This document shows positions 35,144 through 43,528 of a stretch of 64,000 nucleotides of DNA, in pieces. Position 1 is the first letter of the stretch; each line of letters starts with the position of its first letter. The notes below the pieces were generated by a model. It was not told the origin of the DNA, ran no database searches, and saw only the letters and a program-made list of their open reading frames with translations. The stretch is from DAOQVR01 sp035341665 (GTDB taxonomy: Bacteria > Chloroflexota > Anaerolineae > JAAYZQ01): positions 310,001 through 374,000 of the forward strand of contig DAOQVR010000003.1 in NCBI GenBank assembly GCA_035341665.1, given 5' to 3'. Position numbers and translations under genes: made by a program.

Positions 35144-35172
35144 ATGATATCGCAAGGCGGTAACTTGGTCAG
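35144..35172 (-). promoter_or_regulatory. promoter of the kelch-protein gene
   Basis: On the minus strand CTGACC (35172-35167), 17 bases, TATCAT (35149-35144), 51 bases before the ATG. Repeat B begins 44 bases upstream of the -35 box. Confidence 0.55.
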
Positions 35173-35215
35173 GCCTGCGTGCATGAGACTCGCTTCGCAG
35201 AAAGCCGGGCCGGTA

Positions 35216-35282
35216 CTCCGGCCGGGCGGTCCCGGCTCGGGGCGTGGCGCCGATCGACGCCCACAAGGGGCTACACTACGCC
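35216..35282. repeat. 67-bp upstream element, copy B
   Basis: Identical to 33167-33233 and in the same orientation relative to its downstream gene. Beyond it, 35283-35514 is weakly coding-looking on the minus strand (an open frame from ATG at 35514, M-V-L-V-V-G-A-T-R-V-L-G-G-V). That frame runs into the kelch promoter and is not supported as a gene. Confidence 0.85.
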
Positions 35283-35604
35283 TGGGGGGGGTGGGGAGGC
35301 GAGCTTGTCGCGGACGATGCAGAGGCGGGAGGTTGGGGGGCCGGAGCCGCTGGACGATGACCAGGGCGCCTTCGAAGGCGGTGAGGCGCACAGCAGAGGT
35401 CTCGAGCGGAGTGAGCTCGATGCCAAAGGTGCGGGCCGTCTCTGCCATGGGGAGCGGCGATTCGTAGGTCTCCACGCCGCCCAGGACTCTGGTTGCGCCC
35501 ACAACGAGTACCATCGCCTGTCTCCTGTGCTTCGCAATCTGGATACATCATAGCAGAGGCACCGTTTCCAAAGCGTTTGGTGGAGCGCCCGGCCGGGGAG
35601 AGCC

Positions 35605-35855
35605 GGACTGTTGCACTATTGCGCGGTTTCGGGAGGGAGATGGGGGGCTTGTACACCGCCCGAGACAGGGAAGGTTGCGTGGGAGTCTGCAGCCAAGGCG
35701 GGAGCATGGCCGACTATTGCATTATTGCACGATTTCTCGGGAGGATAAGGAGAGGGCGGGGGGAGAGGGCGTGGAGGTGTGCAGGCACAGCGGGAGCAAG
35801 GCCGACTGTTGCACTATTGCATTGTTTCTCGGGAGGATAAGGAGAGGGCGGGGGG
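35605..35855. repeat. local direct repeats (ACTATTGCAYTATTGC family), three copies
   Basis: A partial copy lies at 35605-35637 and two longer copies (~66 bp) at 35698-35763 and 35790-35855 with a 92-base period. The units share GCGGGAGCA-GGCCGACT, TTGCA-TATTGCA and TTTCTCGGGAGGATAAGG. An inverted copy of the core lies at 36017-36050. They overlap the 3' part of a small HTH gene. Confidence 0.8.
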
Positions 35856-36369
35856 CATGCAGGCCAGACTTTCGGGATCGGGCAGGATGCAGACCTCCTG
35901 CGGGAGAGGATCGCCGGGCACGAGGAGTGCGAGTTGGTAGGGCTGCGTCTCGAGGTTGAGTATCCAGCCGGCTGAGAGAGCAGGCGGAGGGAGGCCCCCC
36001 AGGGTTGCGCCTTTCCCTCCAGAAACGGCGCAATAGTGCAATAGTCGGGCGGGGCGACAGGCACGCGCGCCTCCTTTGCCGCCGCCTGGAGACTCGGGTT
36101 CTCCGCCGGCGCCGGGGCCAGGCGCCCGTGCGCCTGCGCTTCTCCTCGGCCAGCCAGCCGGCGTGGTCGGAGAGCTCCTGGGCGAGGCGACTGCGCAGCC
36201 AGCTCACGTGGGACGGGGAGACGCCTAGGATGGAAGCGACCTCCTTGGCATCCATGCCGTTCATGATGAGCGTCACCATGAGGAGGTCGCGGCCGTCCCG
36301 GCAGAGGCAGGCGATCAGGTCTGCCATCTCCTCCCGGCGGACGAGGACGTGGAGGGGGCCGTTATCCAT
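35722..36369 (-). CDS. small HTH protein; C-terminal part doubtful
   Basis: The first ~65 residues look real: M-A-D-L-I-A-C-L, then an HTH typical of sigma region 4 or LuxR-type proteins (G-M-D-A-K-E-V-A-S-I-L-G-V-S-P-S-H-V-S-W-L-R-S-R). After ~residue 80 the frame becomes Arg/Pro-rich and runs through the local repeats. A coding-like segment (L-N-L-E-T-Q-P-Y-Q-L-A-L-L) lies in another frame, so the gene may be frameshifted or interrupted by the repeats. It overlaps the end of the HTH gene upstream by eight bases. Confidence 0.45.
   Translation of the reverse strand: MDNGPLHVLVRREEMADLIACLCRDGRDLLMVTLIMNGMDAKEVASILGVSPSHVSWLRSRLAQELSDHAGWLAEEKRRRTGAWPRRRRRTRVSRRRQRRRACLSPRPTIALLRRFWRERRNPGGPPSACSLSRLDTQPRDAALPTRTPRARRSSPAGGLHPARSRKSGLHAPRPLLILPRNNAIVQQSALLPLCLHTSTPSPPALSLSSREIVQ
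36017..36050. repeat. inverted copy of the local repeat core
   Basis: CCTCCAGAAACGGCGCAATA continuing to GTGCAATAGTCGGG is the reverse complement of the core found three times at 35605-35855. With those copies it brackets the 3' half of the small HTH gene. Confidence 0.75.
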
Positions 36370-36616
36370 GCCAGTTGGTGGGCGGGGCCGACAGGAGGCT
36401 CCTTAGGCTAGGCCAGGGCTGCAGGCGCCGCCTGGCGCGGTAGAGCCGCATGGCAACGGCGGCGCGGCTGATGCCGAGGGTAGCGGCGACCTGGCGGTCG
36501 CTGAGGCCGGTCCAGCGGAGCAAGAGGGCGGCTTGCTCTTTGGGCGTCAGGTAGTCAAGCACCTTCTGGCGGGGCAGCGAGCGCGACGTGCGCGACACGG
36601 GACGTGCGTTTGTCAT
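36362..36616 (-). CDS. sigma-70 region 4-like HTH protein
   Basis: An 84-aa protein consisting almost only of a region-4 HTH: L-T-P-K-E-Q-A-A-L-L-L-R-W-T-G-L-S, then D-R-Q-V-A-A-T-L-G-I-S-R-A-A-V-A-M-R-L-Y-R-A-R-R-R-L. It recognises DNA like an ECF sigma factor but lacks region 2, so it cannot act alone as a sigma factor. ATG at 36616 has AGGAGG upstream. The downstream gene also encodes an HTH and overlaps by eight bases, so the two may work as a pair. Confidence 0.7.
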   Translation of the reverse strand: MTNARPVSRTSRSLPRQKVLDYLTPKEQAALLLRWTGLSDRQVAATLGISRAAVAMRLYRARRRLQPWPSLRSLLSAPPTNWHG

Positions 36617-36779
36617 GGGGTTCCTCCTGCATGGGGTATGTACCGGATGCCGCAAGAGCGGCGCCGAGGGCCGGAAGGGGCCGGGTGGGTGGCCCGGCCT
36701 GAGGGTGTATGCGCGCGGGGTGGTGGTGCCGTACAGGACCCCGCGCCTCCGGGTAATGTGCGCGTAGTGCCACGGCTTG

Positions 36780-36808
36780 AGGTTAGCACAAATGTTCTAT
36801 GATGTCAA
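36780..36808 (-). promoter_or_regulatory. promoter of the small HTH pair
   Basis: On the minus strand TTGACA (36808-36803), 17 bases, TAACCT (36785-36780), ~164 bases before the ATG. The leader contains a hairpin GGCCGGG/CCCGGCC (36679-36699). The rest of 36617-37061 shows nothing else. Confidence 0.5.
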
Positions 36809-37061
36809 GCGAGGAGTGGGCTTGAGATCGGATTTCTGCCGTAGAGGAAGGGCTGCAGGTGTTGCGGTCCATGCCAGGTGCCGCACACCTCGCAGGTGCG
36901 CCGCACCAATCCAGCGGAGGAGGAGGAACGATGGACGGCACGCAGGGGGGCGGAGCTGGCCGAGACAGAGTCCCAGGTAAGGGATCGCAGTCATGGTGCT
37001 GTCTGTGCTCTCCTGACGAGGGTTGAGTGTGCACGGCTGGTATGGCCCGTGTCCGCTTGAG

Positions 37062-37090
37062 TTGACTTCTGGCAGGCATTTTGCGATAAT
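37062..37090 (+). promoter_or_regulatory. promoter of the small lipoprotein gene
   Basis: TTGACT (37062-37067), 17 bases, GATAAT (37085-37090), 17 bases before the ATG and just before AAGGAGG. Confidence 0.65.
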
Positions 37091-37107
37091 GGTGCAAGGA
37101 GGTCCCC

Positions 37108-37659
37108 ATGACAAGCGAATGGCCGAAGTCGACTCTGCGTGTGGCCCGCCCGCCGGTGGCGCCGCGATTAGGATGGAGGACCTGGTCGTCAGGCCTGGTG
37201 ACCCTGTTGGCACTTCTGAGCCTGTCGGCGTGCGCCGGCAAGGCGTCCCCGGGAGACAGCGTCCACTACCGCCGGTCCTTCAGCTTCTACATGGCTACCA
37301 GCGTCGTCGGCCGGTACCTCCAGGTGCAGGAAGTAGACTACCCCCGGATCCTGGAAGGTGCCGAATGGGACCTGGACGATGGGCTCGAGATGGTGGATTC
37401 TGACCTGTCCCTCGCGCCAACCCCGGTCTCGTGGATCGAGGGCGGCGAGAAGCACACCGCCAAGGGAGTCAGGCTGACGGTTGACGTTACCGTCAGAGTG
37501 GCGGAGGGCGCTGGGCCGGGCTGGCGAGGGATCCGCCTCAGGCTGCCGGGCTTGCTGAGCTACGGCAAGACCACCGGGACCGGGGCGTCCTTTCCCGGCG
37601 AAGGGCCGGGTTTCACGATCCACGATGGCTTCACAGTCGCCGGAGTGACGGTCGAATAG
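37108..37659 (+). CDS. putative lipoprotein of unknown function
   Basis: A 183-aa protein with an unusually long basic N-terminus (~27 residues), a hydrophobic stretch and a lipobox L-S-A-C (Cys near 42). The mature part is ~140 residues, acidic and beta-rich (S-F-S-F-Y-M-A-T-S-V-V, R-L-T-V-D-V-T-V-R-V). No family was recognised. AAGGAGG precedes the ATG and a good promoter is adjacent, so it is a monocistronic gene converging on the STAND cluster. Confidence 0.7.
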   Translation: MTSEWPKSTLRVARPPVAPRLGWRTWSSGLVTLLALLSLSACAGKASPGDSVHYRRSFSFYMATSVVGRYLQVQEVDYPRILEGAEWDLDDGLEMVDSDLSLAPTPVSWIEGGEKHTAKGVRLTVDVTVRVAEGAGPGWRGIRLRLPGLLSYGKTTGTGASFPGEGPGFTIHDGFTVAGVTVE

Positions 37660-37710
37660 ATCGGGCAGCCACCGCTCGAAGAGCGTTTGCCGGTGAGCGC
37701 CGGCCCTGCG

Positions 37711-40700
37711 TCACCGTCCGAGGCCAACCAACCTGAGGATGTGGACGCGGCCCGATTCCTCGCCCGCAATCAGTGTACGGCCATCGGCCGCAATCGCGCA
37801 GCGGTTGACCTGGCTCTCCCCCTGGAACTGGGCGACCAGGCTGTGCGAGCCGAGATCCCACAGCCTGATGGTCCCATCATTCGCGCCCGAGACCGCTAGT
37901 GGCGCTGCCGCCGCCCGGGCCAGGGCGCGGATCCAGTTTGTGCTGCCCTGGCCCTCGGAGCCTCGCCAGGAAGCTACGCGTCCGCCGGACAGCAGATTCC
38001 AGTGATACAGGTTCCCGTTGTTCAGGCCGGCGACCGCGTCCCCGCCGCCGGTACCCAGTGCAACGCTGAGCCCAGGCGACGGCGTGCGCAGGCTGTGCAG
38101 CCGCCTGCCCGATCGGCCGTCCCACACGTCGACCACGCCGGTCCAGTACACCGCCGCGACTCGTCCCCCTTCCGGCGTCGCCGCCAGTCCCCAGAGCATC
38201 CTGAGCTCCGCCCCCGGCTCCAGCTCAGCCACCTGGCGACCGCTCACCGGGTCCAATGCGCGGATCTTGCCTTCCTGCGAGCAAAAGAGCCGTATGCCAG
38301 ACGGGCTCTCTGCCAGGGCCGCAAACCCTGCCGGCGCCGTGCGCCCCAGCGCGCTCAGCGACCTGGCAGCCAGGTCCAGCTCCAGGAATGCGCCGTCCTT
38401 GCAGAAGGCCCACACCTTCCCCGGTTCGCGGGCAAAAGACAACGCGCGGACTTCCGCCGGTGCGCGGATGCCAGTGTGGCTCTTGCCGCTGGCCATTTCC
38501 CATAGCAGGAGCTCCCCTTCCCCGGCGGCCGAGATACCCCAACGCCCGTCGGGCGAGAGCGCGACTGAAGTTACGCCAGAGACGTGGCTCGCCACCGCGC
38601 TCGTCTCGCCCTGTCCGGCCAATCGCCAGTCCCACACCTTGAGGCTGCCATCTTCCGAGCAGGAGATGGCAAAGCGCTGGTCCGGCGTCAGGGCGATCGC
38701 GGTGATCGCGCCGGTATGCCCGGCGAGTGTGCCCCGGCAGCCCTCCCCATCGAGCGCCCATACCCGCAGGGTCTTGTCAGCAGAGCCCGACAGGAGATAC
38801 TCGCCGTCAGCTGTCACCCTCAGCGCTTTCACCCCGGCGCTGTGTCCTTCGAGGGTAGCGAGGCAGCGCCCCGAGTCGAGATCCCAGACTCGTATGCATG
38901 CGTCCGTCGAGCCCGAGAACAGCCGCCCGCCGTCGGGGTGGAAAGCGAGGGCGTCGACCTGGCCCGAATGCCCCTCCAAGCGCAGCAGCTCCGTGCCGCT
39001 CGCCACGTCCCAGGCGCGGATCAGTCCGCCCTCGTCGGCTGCGACCAGGCGCGTGCCATCCGGTGTGAAGGCGATGACGCTGGCGAGCGTGATCATGCGC
39101 GGCCCGTCGGGCGATGAAGTCTTCCGTTGGGGTGCCCACAACAGGCGGAAGGTGAACGCGATCGACCGGCCGGCCAGGTCGAACACGCTCACCAGTGGCC
39201 CATTCCTTCCGTCAGAATGGGCTACCGACACCGCGTACTTGCCATCGGGTGAGAGGACCAGTGTCGTCATCGGCTCTGCGCGAATGGCGCCCAGGCGGGC
39301 ACCGCTCTGCAGATCCCAGACCAGAATCGTGCCGTCCGTGCTGCCCGACACAGCCCGTCTGCCTCCGGGCACGACCACGGCAGTGATCACGTCCTCGCCA
39401 TGTCCGCCAAAGTCGCGCACCATGCTGCCGCTCCCGATATCCCAGAGGGCCAGCAGGCTGCCCTTCGTGGCCGACCTGGCTCCAGCCAGCACATACCGAT
39501 TGTCCGGCGTGATGGCGACGGAGGTGATGCCGCCGGACATGCCGGTGAGCCCGTGGCCTCCCAGTTGGTGGACTTGGACGCCGGTGTTCATGTCCCAGAC
39601 GCGCATGGACCAGTCGGCCCCCGCCGAGACACAGAGTGCACCATCGGACGTGACGGCGACGCCGTTGACGTGGTAGGAGTGGCCGGTCAGGGTAAAGACC
39701 AGGGGCCCGCCCGCCGGCGCCAGCGAAGCGGTCAGCGGCTGCAGCCACGGCGCGCAACGCCATGCGCGTGCCCCCGCCATCAGCGCCTGGATCTCCGCAT
39801 GGCCCTCCCCGGCAAGGCGTCCGACGAGCTGGCCTGGAAGGAGCGCCGGATGCCTGGCGCTCACAGGCGCGGAGAGCCTGAGCGCGTCGCGGATCAACCT
39901 CAGGCCGGGGCCGGAGCGCTGCATCTTCTCAGTGCCCGACAGGGTGGGCAAGGCGATCAGGTCATAGTCCTCGAGCGCCCCCTGCGGCCCGCCATGGGCC
40001 ACCCGTTCGTACAGGAAATCGAACTCTGTCAGGGTCGCCGTCAACGCATCCGCCAAGCCCGCGTGGGCCTGCTGGTGCGCCTGCTCGCTCAGCTTGCGCA
40101 GGTTGGGTACCTGGCCCGCTCCCAGTCGCAGGGGCTGCTCCTCGAAGTAGGCAGCCAGCGATGTGTGCCACTCCCGCGCCGTCCGGCTCTCGGGATGAGC
40201 GCCCTTCTGCCCGTCAACGCGGACGTAGCGCTCCCGCGCTGCCTGCTCGAACGACTCGTAGAAAAAGTCGATCCGGCCCTCACGCCGCGACAGGTAGGGC
40301 CTCACCTGCCGCAGCAGGCCGTGGACCGCCTCGGACGCCCGCTCCCGCCCTGCCTCGTCGCCGGGCAGCAGCCCTTCACGCAATAGCAGCGCGCACAGCT
40401 CTTCGGCCGTCAGCCCCGTGCGCGCGTGCGCCAGCCATCCAAAGACACGCGGTGCCAGCTGCTCCGGCCGCACCGGCGAGTAGGCCGGGTCGCCCTCCAG
40501 CCGCCGCAGCGACCCCGAGAACGCCTCCACCGGCGTGCTGCCAAAGTCGCCGCGGATCTTTGTCCCCAGGTCGCCAAAAACGCCAAATACCCGCAGCTCC
40601 GCCAGCACTACCTTCAGGTAGAGCGGGTTGCCGGCGCCTTCCGAGCGGATCAGCGCCTCCAGGTGCCGCTCGTCCAACTCCTTGAGGAACTGCGACAGGT

Positions 40701-42249
40701 ACGCACGCACCAGCCTGCGCCGGTCCTCCAGGCTTGCGAAGGGCCGCACCTCGGCCATCAACGCCTGCCCGCCCGCCTGCAGCCTCTCGTAGTAGGCCTC
40801 GGCCTGCTCCTCACCCCGCTTGAAGGAGGCGACCAGCTTGACGCCCGCGGGCAGCACCGGCGGCAGCCAGCCAAGGTCGCCCAGCCCGCTCTCAAGCTGG
40901 TTCAGCCCGTCCAGGACGAGCACGGTCTTCCCCCGCGCGCCGGCCGCCTGCAGCAGCCTGGGCAATGCCGCGCGCAGCTTGTCCGGCTCGACGGGAACCT
41001 CGTCCTCGACCTTACCGGCCACCTCCTTGATCTCGGCCAGCAGCGACCGCAGCAGGGCATCCACTGTCGTCGACGCGTCCGACGCCCCGATGAAGCGGTA
41101 GTGCAGGCTCTCGCCCGCCTTGAGCCCGTCCCGCGCCCGGTCGATCCACCGCGCCAGCAGGCTCGTCTTGCCCAGCCCGCCCGGCGCGGTGAGGAAGAAC
41201 GTCTCTCGAGCAGTGTCTTTGGCATAGCCGTCCAGCCCGGCAAAGTCACCCTCGCGCTCGATAAAGCCCTCGCCGGCCGCCTCCAGGAAGTGGGCTTGCT
41301 GGTCCAGCTCGCGCTGCAGCGGCGTGAGCGCGGCCCCCTCGACGTGCTCCGGATAGCGCGCCGCGATGGCGGCCTGAAGATCGGCCAGGATCGCATCGGC
41401 CAGCGGCCGGCCGTCGCTGGTGAATCGCGCCAGCCGCCCCCGCGTCAGCCGGGCGTTGTACTGCTCGGCCTTCTCCCTCTCGATCGGGCCGGCGATCTCT
41501 CCGTCCGTATCGACGCGCACCCCGGCCTGCGCCCACTGGACGGACCATCGCCTCAGCGCCGCCTCCCATGCCGCACTGCCCCGCTCGGCGGTGGAGGGGC
41601 ACTCCATCGCCAGCCGGATCTCGGGCGTGCTCGCCCCGGCGTCCCACTCCGCCGTGTAGGTGTGCGCCGGGCGCCCCGTGCGCGGGATCTCCACCTCCCG
41701 CCAGCGCCTCAGCTCGGCGTCCTCCTGGGCGGGCTCGGCGCTGCCCTCGTTGGTGTAGACCGCGCGCAGCCCCGGTCCATCGCCTGGCAGGTCATCCAGG
41801 CAATCCGGCTCGCGTAGGTAGAAAAAGGAGTGCTCCGCCCGCGCCTGCCCCACGCTCTGCAGCGGATTTACATACGCGTGCAGAACCTCCAGCTCGGTGA
41901 CGGACGCATCCCCCGCATACCGCTCCAGCCCGGGATAGCCCGCGTACGTCTCGGCGGAGATGTCGTCCCGGCCCGGCACCCACCCGCGCCGCTGCCCCAG
42001 GAAGCAGAGGAAGAAAGGACGGCAGGCGTCGATCCGCTCCAGGCAGACCTGTACCACCCGCTTGTTCTCGGATGCATCGGCCTCAGTGACGCCCCAGCGC
42101 AGGTCGATATCCACCAGGCGCAGCTTCCGCCGCTCGCACCACTCCTGCAGCCGCGGAAAGACCTGCTTGACCAGGTAGTCCCGCTCGGCGTGCATGTCGT
42201 TGAAGGTGCTGCTGATAAAGACGTACACCTTCTCCCATTGAACGGTCAC
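37711..42249 (-). CDS. DUF4062 - STAND ATPase - WD40 protein A
   Basis: A 1512-aa protein. Residues ~5-110 form DUF4062 (Y-V-F-I-S-S-T-F-N-D-M, E-R-D-Y-L, V-F-P-R-L, I-D-L-R-W-G-V-T). The P-loop is at ~350 (A-P-G-G-L-G-K-T-S-L-L-A-R), Walker B near V-L-V-L-D-G-L-N-Q-L, then a helical region to ~830. The C-terminal ~670 residues are WD40 blades (V-R-V-W-D, L-R-V-W-A-L, S-G-S-T-D-A-C-I). STAND proteins are signal-dependent switches in which the propeller senses a ligand and the ATPase oligomerises. DUF4062 is TIR-like in character and may signal or act as effector. The start overlaps the stop of the 208-aa protein by four bases. A role in immunity or cell death is inferred from architecture. 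Confidence 0.9.
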   Translation of the reverse strand: MTVQWEKVYVFISSTFNDMHAERDYLVKQVFPRLQEWCERRKLRLVDIDLRWGVTEADASENKRVVQVCLERIDACRPFFLCFLGQRRGWVPGRDDISAETYAGYPGLERYAGDASVTELEVLHAYVNPLQSVGQARAEHSFFYLREPDCLDDLPGDGPGLRAVYTNEGSAEPAQEDAELRRWREVEIPRTGRPAHTYTAEWDAGASTPEIRLAMECPSTAERGSAAWEAALRRWSVQWAQAGVRVDTDGEIAGPIEREKAEQYNARLTRGRLARFTSDGRPLADAILADLQAAIAARYPEHVEGAALTPLQRELDQQAHFLEAAGEGFIEREGDFAGLDGYAKDTARETFFLTAPGGLGKTSLLARWIDRARDGLKAGESLHYRFIGASDASTTVDALLRSLLAEIKEVAGKVEDEVPVEPDKLRAALPRLLQAAGARGKTVLVLDGLNQLESGLGDLGWLPPVLPAGVKLVASFKRGEEQAEAYYERLQAGGQALMAEVRPFASLEDRRRLVRAYLSQFLKELDERHLEALIRSEGAGNPLYLKVVLAELRVFGVFGDLGTKIRGDFGSTPVEAFSGSLRRLEGDPAYSPVRPEQLAPRVFGWLAHARTGLTAEELCALLLREGLLPGDEAGRERASEAVHGLLRQVRPYLSRREGRIDFFYESFEQAARERYVRVDGQKGAHPESRTAREWHTSLAAYFEEQPLRLGAGQVPNLRKLSEQAHQQAHAGLADALTATLTEFDFLYERVAHGGPQGALEDYDLIALPTLSGTEKMQRSGPGLRLIRDALRLSAPVSARHPALLPGQLVGRLAGEGHAEIQALMAGARAWRCAPWLQPLTASLAPAGGPLVFTLTGHSYHVNGVAVTSDGALCVSAGADWSMRVWDMNTGVQVHQLGGHGLTGMSGGITSVAITPDNRYVLAGARSATKGSLLALWDIGSGSMVRDFGGHGEDVITAVVVPGGRRAVSGSTDGTILVWDLQSGARLGAIRAEPMTTLVLSPDGKYAVSVAHSDGRNGPLVSVFDLAGRSIAFTFRLLWAPQRKTSSPDGPRMITLASVIAFTPDGTRLVAADEGGLIRAWDVASGTELLRLEGHSGQVDALAFHPDGGRLFSGSTDACIRVWDLDSGRCLATLEGHSAGVKALRVTADGEYLLSGSADKTLRVWALDGEGCRGTLAGHTGAITAIALTPDQRFAISCSEDGSLKVWDWRLAGQGETSAVASHVSGVTSVALSPDGRWGISAAGEGELLLWEMASGKSHTGIRAPAEVRALSFAREPGKVWAFCKDGAFLELDLAARSLSALGRTAPAGFAALAESPSGIRLFCSQEGKIRALDPVSGRQVAELEPGAELRMLWGLAATPEGGRVAAVYWTGVVDVWDGRSGRRLHSLRTPSPGLSVALGTGGGDAVAGLNNGNLYHWNLLSGGRVASWRGSEGQGSTNWIRALARAAAAPLAVSGANDGTIRLWDLGSHSLVAQFQGESQVNRCAIAADGRTLIAGEESGRVHILRLVGLGR

Positions 42250-42872
42250 TGCCCCCTCCTCAGCATCTCCTCGATCTCCTCCGGAAGCATATAGACGTCC
42301 CCGACAGATGCCTCGACTTCTCTGCCCCCGAACCAGAAGAGACGGCCGTAGTCGATCTCCAGGTCAAGGATGCCGCACACGCCATGGTGGTCCTTCAGCA
42401 GCCCGGCGAAGGTCCTGCGGATGGAGGCCGACTCTTCAAAGAGCATGCTCATGCGCGTGCCGGTGGTGCCGAAGCGGAGGAAGACCAGGTCGACGGGCTT
42501 CTCGAAGGCCCAGTGCTGTGCCAGGTCGGCATAGACGGTCAGGTAGATGAAGCCGATGGCGGCCCGCTTGACGCCATCCGCGTCGGGTGGGGCGTGGTAG
42601 GCCTCCTCGAACCCACCGCTGCGAAGGTACTCCAGGATGGCCTCGTCCGCCTCAAAGACCAGCGAGAGGGCAAACTCGTACTCCGGATTGTCATAGGGAA
42701 GGTCGTTCGGCTGCCGGAACCCGGTGGCGATGGGGAGCACCAGGTCATGGTCGGGAAAGTGGATCGTCGTGGGCGACGGACCGACCGGCTCGGCGATGGC
42801 TGCCACGCCCTGGAGGGCGTCCCACAGATGTTCGCGCTTGAAGTAGAGCAGATAGTTGTAGTTCAGGCCCAT
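42246..42872 (-). CDS. uncharacterised protein coupled to STAND protein A
   Basis: A 208-aa protein, M-G-L-N-Y-N-Y-L-L-Y-F-K-R start, with no family recognised. It has no signal peptide or membrane segment and is acidic towards the C-terminus (L-P-E-E-I-E-E-M-L). The stop overlaps the STAND gene start (ATGA), so the proteins are made together and may interact. The frame opens further upstream; the ATG at 42872 was chosen as the first with a plausible RBS (AGAGGA). Confidence 0.75.
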   Translation of the reverse strand: MGLNYNYLLYFKREHLWDALQGVAAIAEPVGPSPTTIHFPDHDLVLPIATGFRQPNDLPYDNPEYEFALSLVFEADEAILEYLRSGGFEEAYHAPPDADGVKRAAIGFIYLTVYADLAQHWAFEKPVDLVFLRFGTTGTRMSMLFEESASIRRTFAGLLKDHHGVCGILDLEIDYGRLFWFGGREVEASVGDVYMLPEEIEEMLRRGQ

Positions 42873-42882
42873 GGATCGTCCT

Positions 42883-43161
42883 CTATTTCCTTCTAGTCTG
42901 TGATCGCACGCGATCCCCCTGCTCGCTGAGGTACAGGTAGTTATCAAAGTGGGCATCGCTCTGGAAGCCGGAGGGGATCACGGCGGTACGGCCGCACTTC
43001 GTGCACTTGCAGAAGCAGGCGTCGCTCTGATCGCCTGGCAGCTCGTCGCCGGACGCGCCGTAGTAGAGCTGCCCCGCGTGGTCACACCCAGAGCCCTTCA
43101 TTAGCCTCGCGATCAGAAGCAGAAGGCCAATGACCAGTAGCACAGGGGCCAATTCGCTCAC
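42883..43161 (-). CDS. small membrane-anchored cysteine-containing protein
   Basis: A 92-aa protein with one N-terminal transmembrane helix (L-A-P-V-L-L-V-I-G-L-L-L-L-I-A-R-L). A cytoplasmic-looking domain follows with C-x-C-x-x-C (C-F-C-K-C-T-K-C-G-R-T-A), a possible zinc site. It lies 10 bases upstream of the 208-aa protein, so it is in the operon of STAND protein A. Function is unknown. Confidence 0.65.
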   Translation of the reverse strand: MSELAPVLLVIGLLLLIARLMKGSGCDHAGQLYYGASGDELPGDQSDACFCKCTKCGRTAVIPSGFQSDAHFDNYLYLSEQGDRVRSQTRRK

Positions 43162-43252
43162 GGCCGCATCTCCCTCAACAGGGCAACGTCGCGTGCCATG
43201 TCATGGCTTCTTCCACCTCGAGCGGCCACGCAGCTGCGGAATCGTGCCCTGC

Positions 43253-43528
43253 CTAGTCCCTCCAGTCCTCGGTGGCTTTTCGATACCACTTTCCGCCCTC
43301 CACCAGGTCGGCGCGCACACCTCTGCCCTCGACAAGACACCGGCCGAAGGCCACCATCGCGTCCGTGTTGCCGCCCTCGGCAGCCCGCCGGTACCACGCT
43401 GCCGCTTGAACGTCGTCCTGTGCGACGCCCATGCCGTTGGCGTAACGATGGCCCAGCTCGAACTGCGCCTCGTCGTCGCCGGCCTCGGCGCGTGCGACAA
43501 GTTGGTTGAGTTCGAGGTTCAGTGTCAT
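43253..43528 (-). CDS. Sel1-repeat protein
   Basis: A 91-aa helical-repeat protein with two Sel1-like units: A-Q-F-E-L-G-H-R-Y-A-N-G-M-G-V and A-A-A-W-Y-R-R-A-A-E, then A-M-V-A-F-G-R-C-L-V-E-G-R-G-V with K-W-Y-R-K-A. Sel1 repeats are protein-interaction scaffolds. The ATG overlaps the TAA of the preceding gene (TAATG), indicating coupling. Confidence 0.8.
   Translation of the reverse strand: MTLNLELNQLVARAEAGDDEAQFELGHRYANGMGVAQDDVQAAAWYRRAAEGGNTDAMVAFGRCLVEGRGVRADLVEGGKWYRKATEDWRD

Noticed and set aside
34987..35514. 175-codon minus-strand frame beginning M-V-L-V-V-G-A-T-R-V-L-G
   Set aside because: The first ~75 codons look somewhat coding, but the frame runs through the 67-bp repeat, the kelch promoter and into the kelch gene, and has no clear RBS.
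40426..41817. 463-codon plus-strand frame opposite STAND protein A
   Set aside because: The minus strand encodes the ATPase core with a proper P-loop; the plus-strand frame has no motif or RBS.
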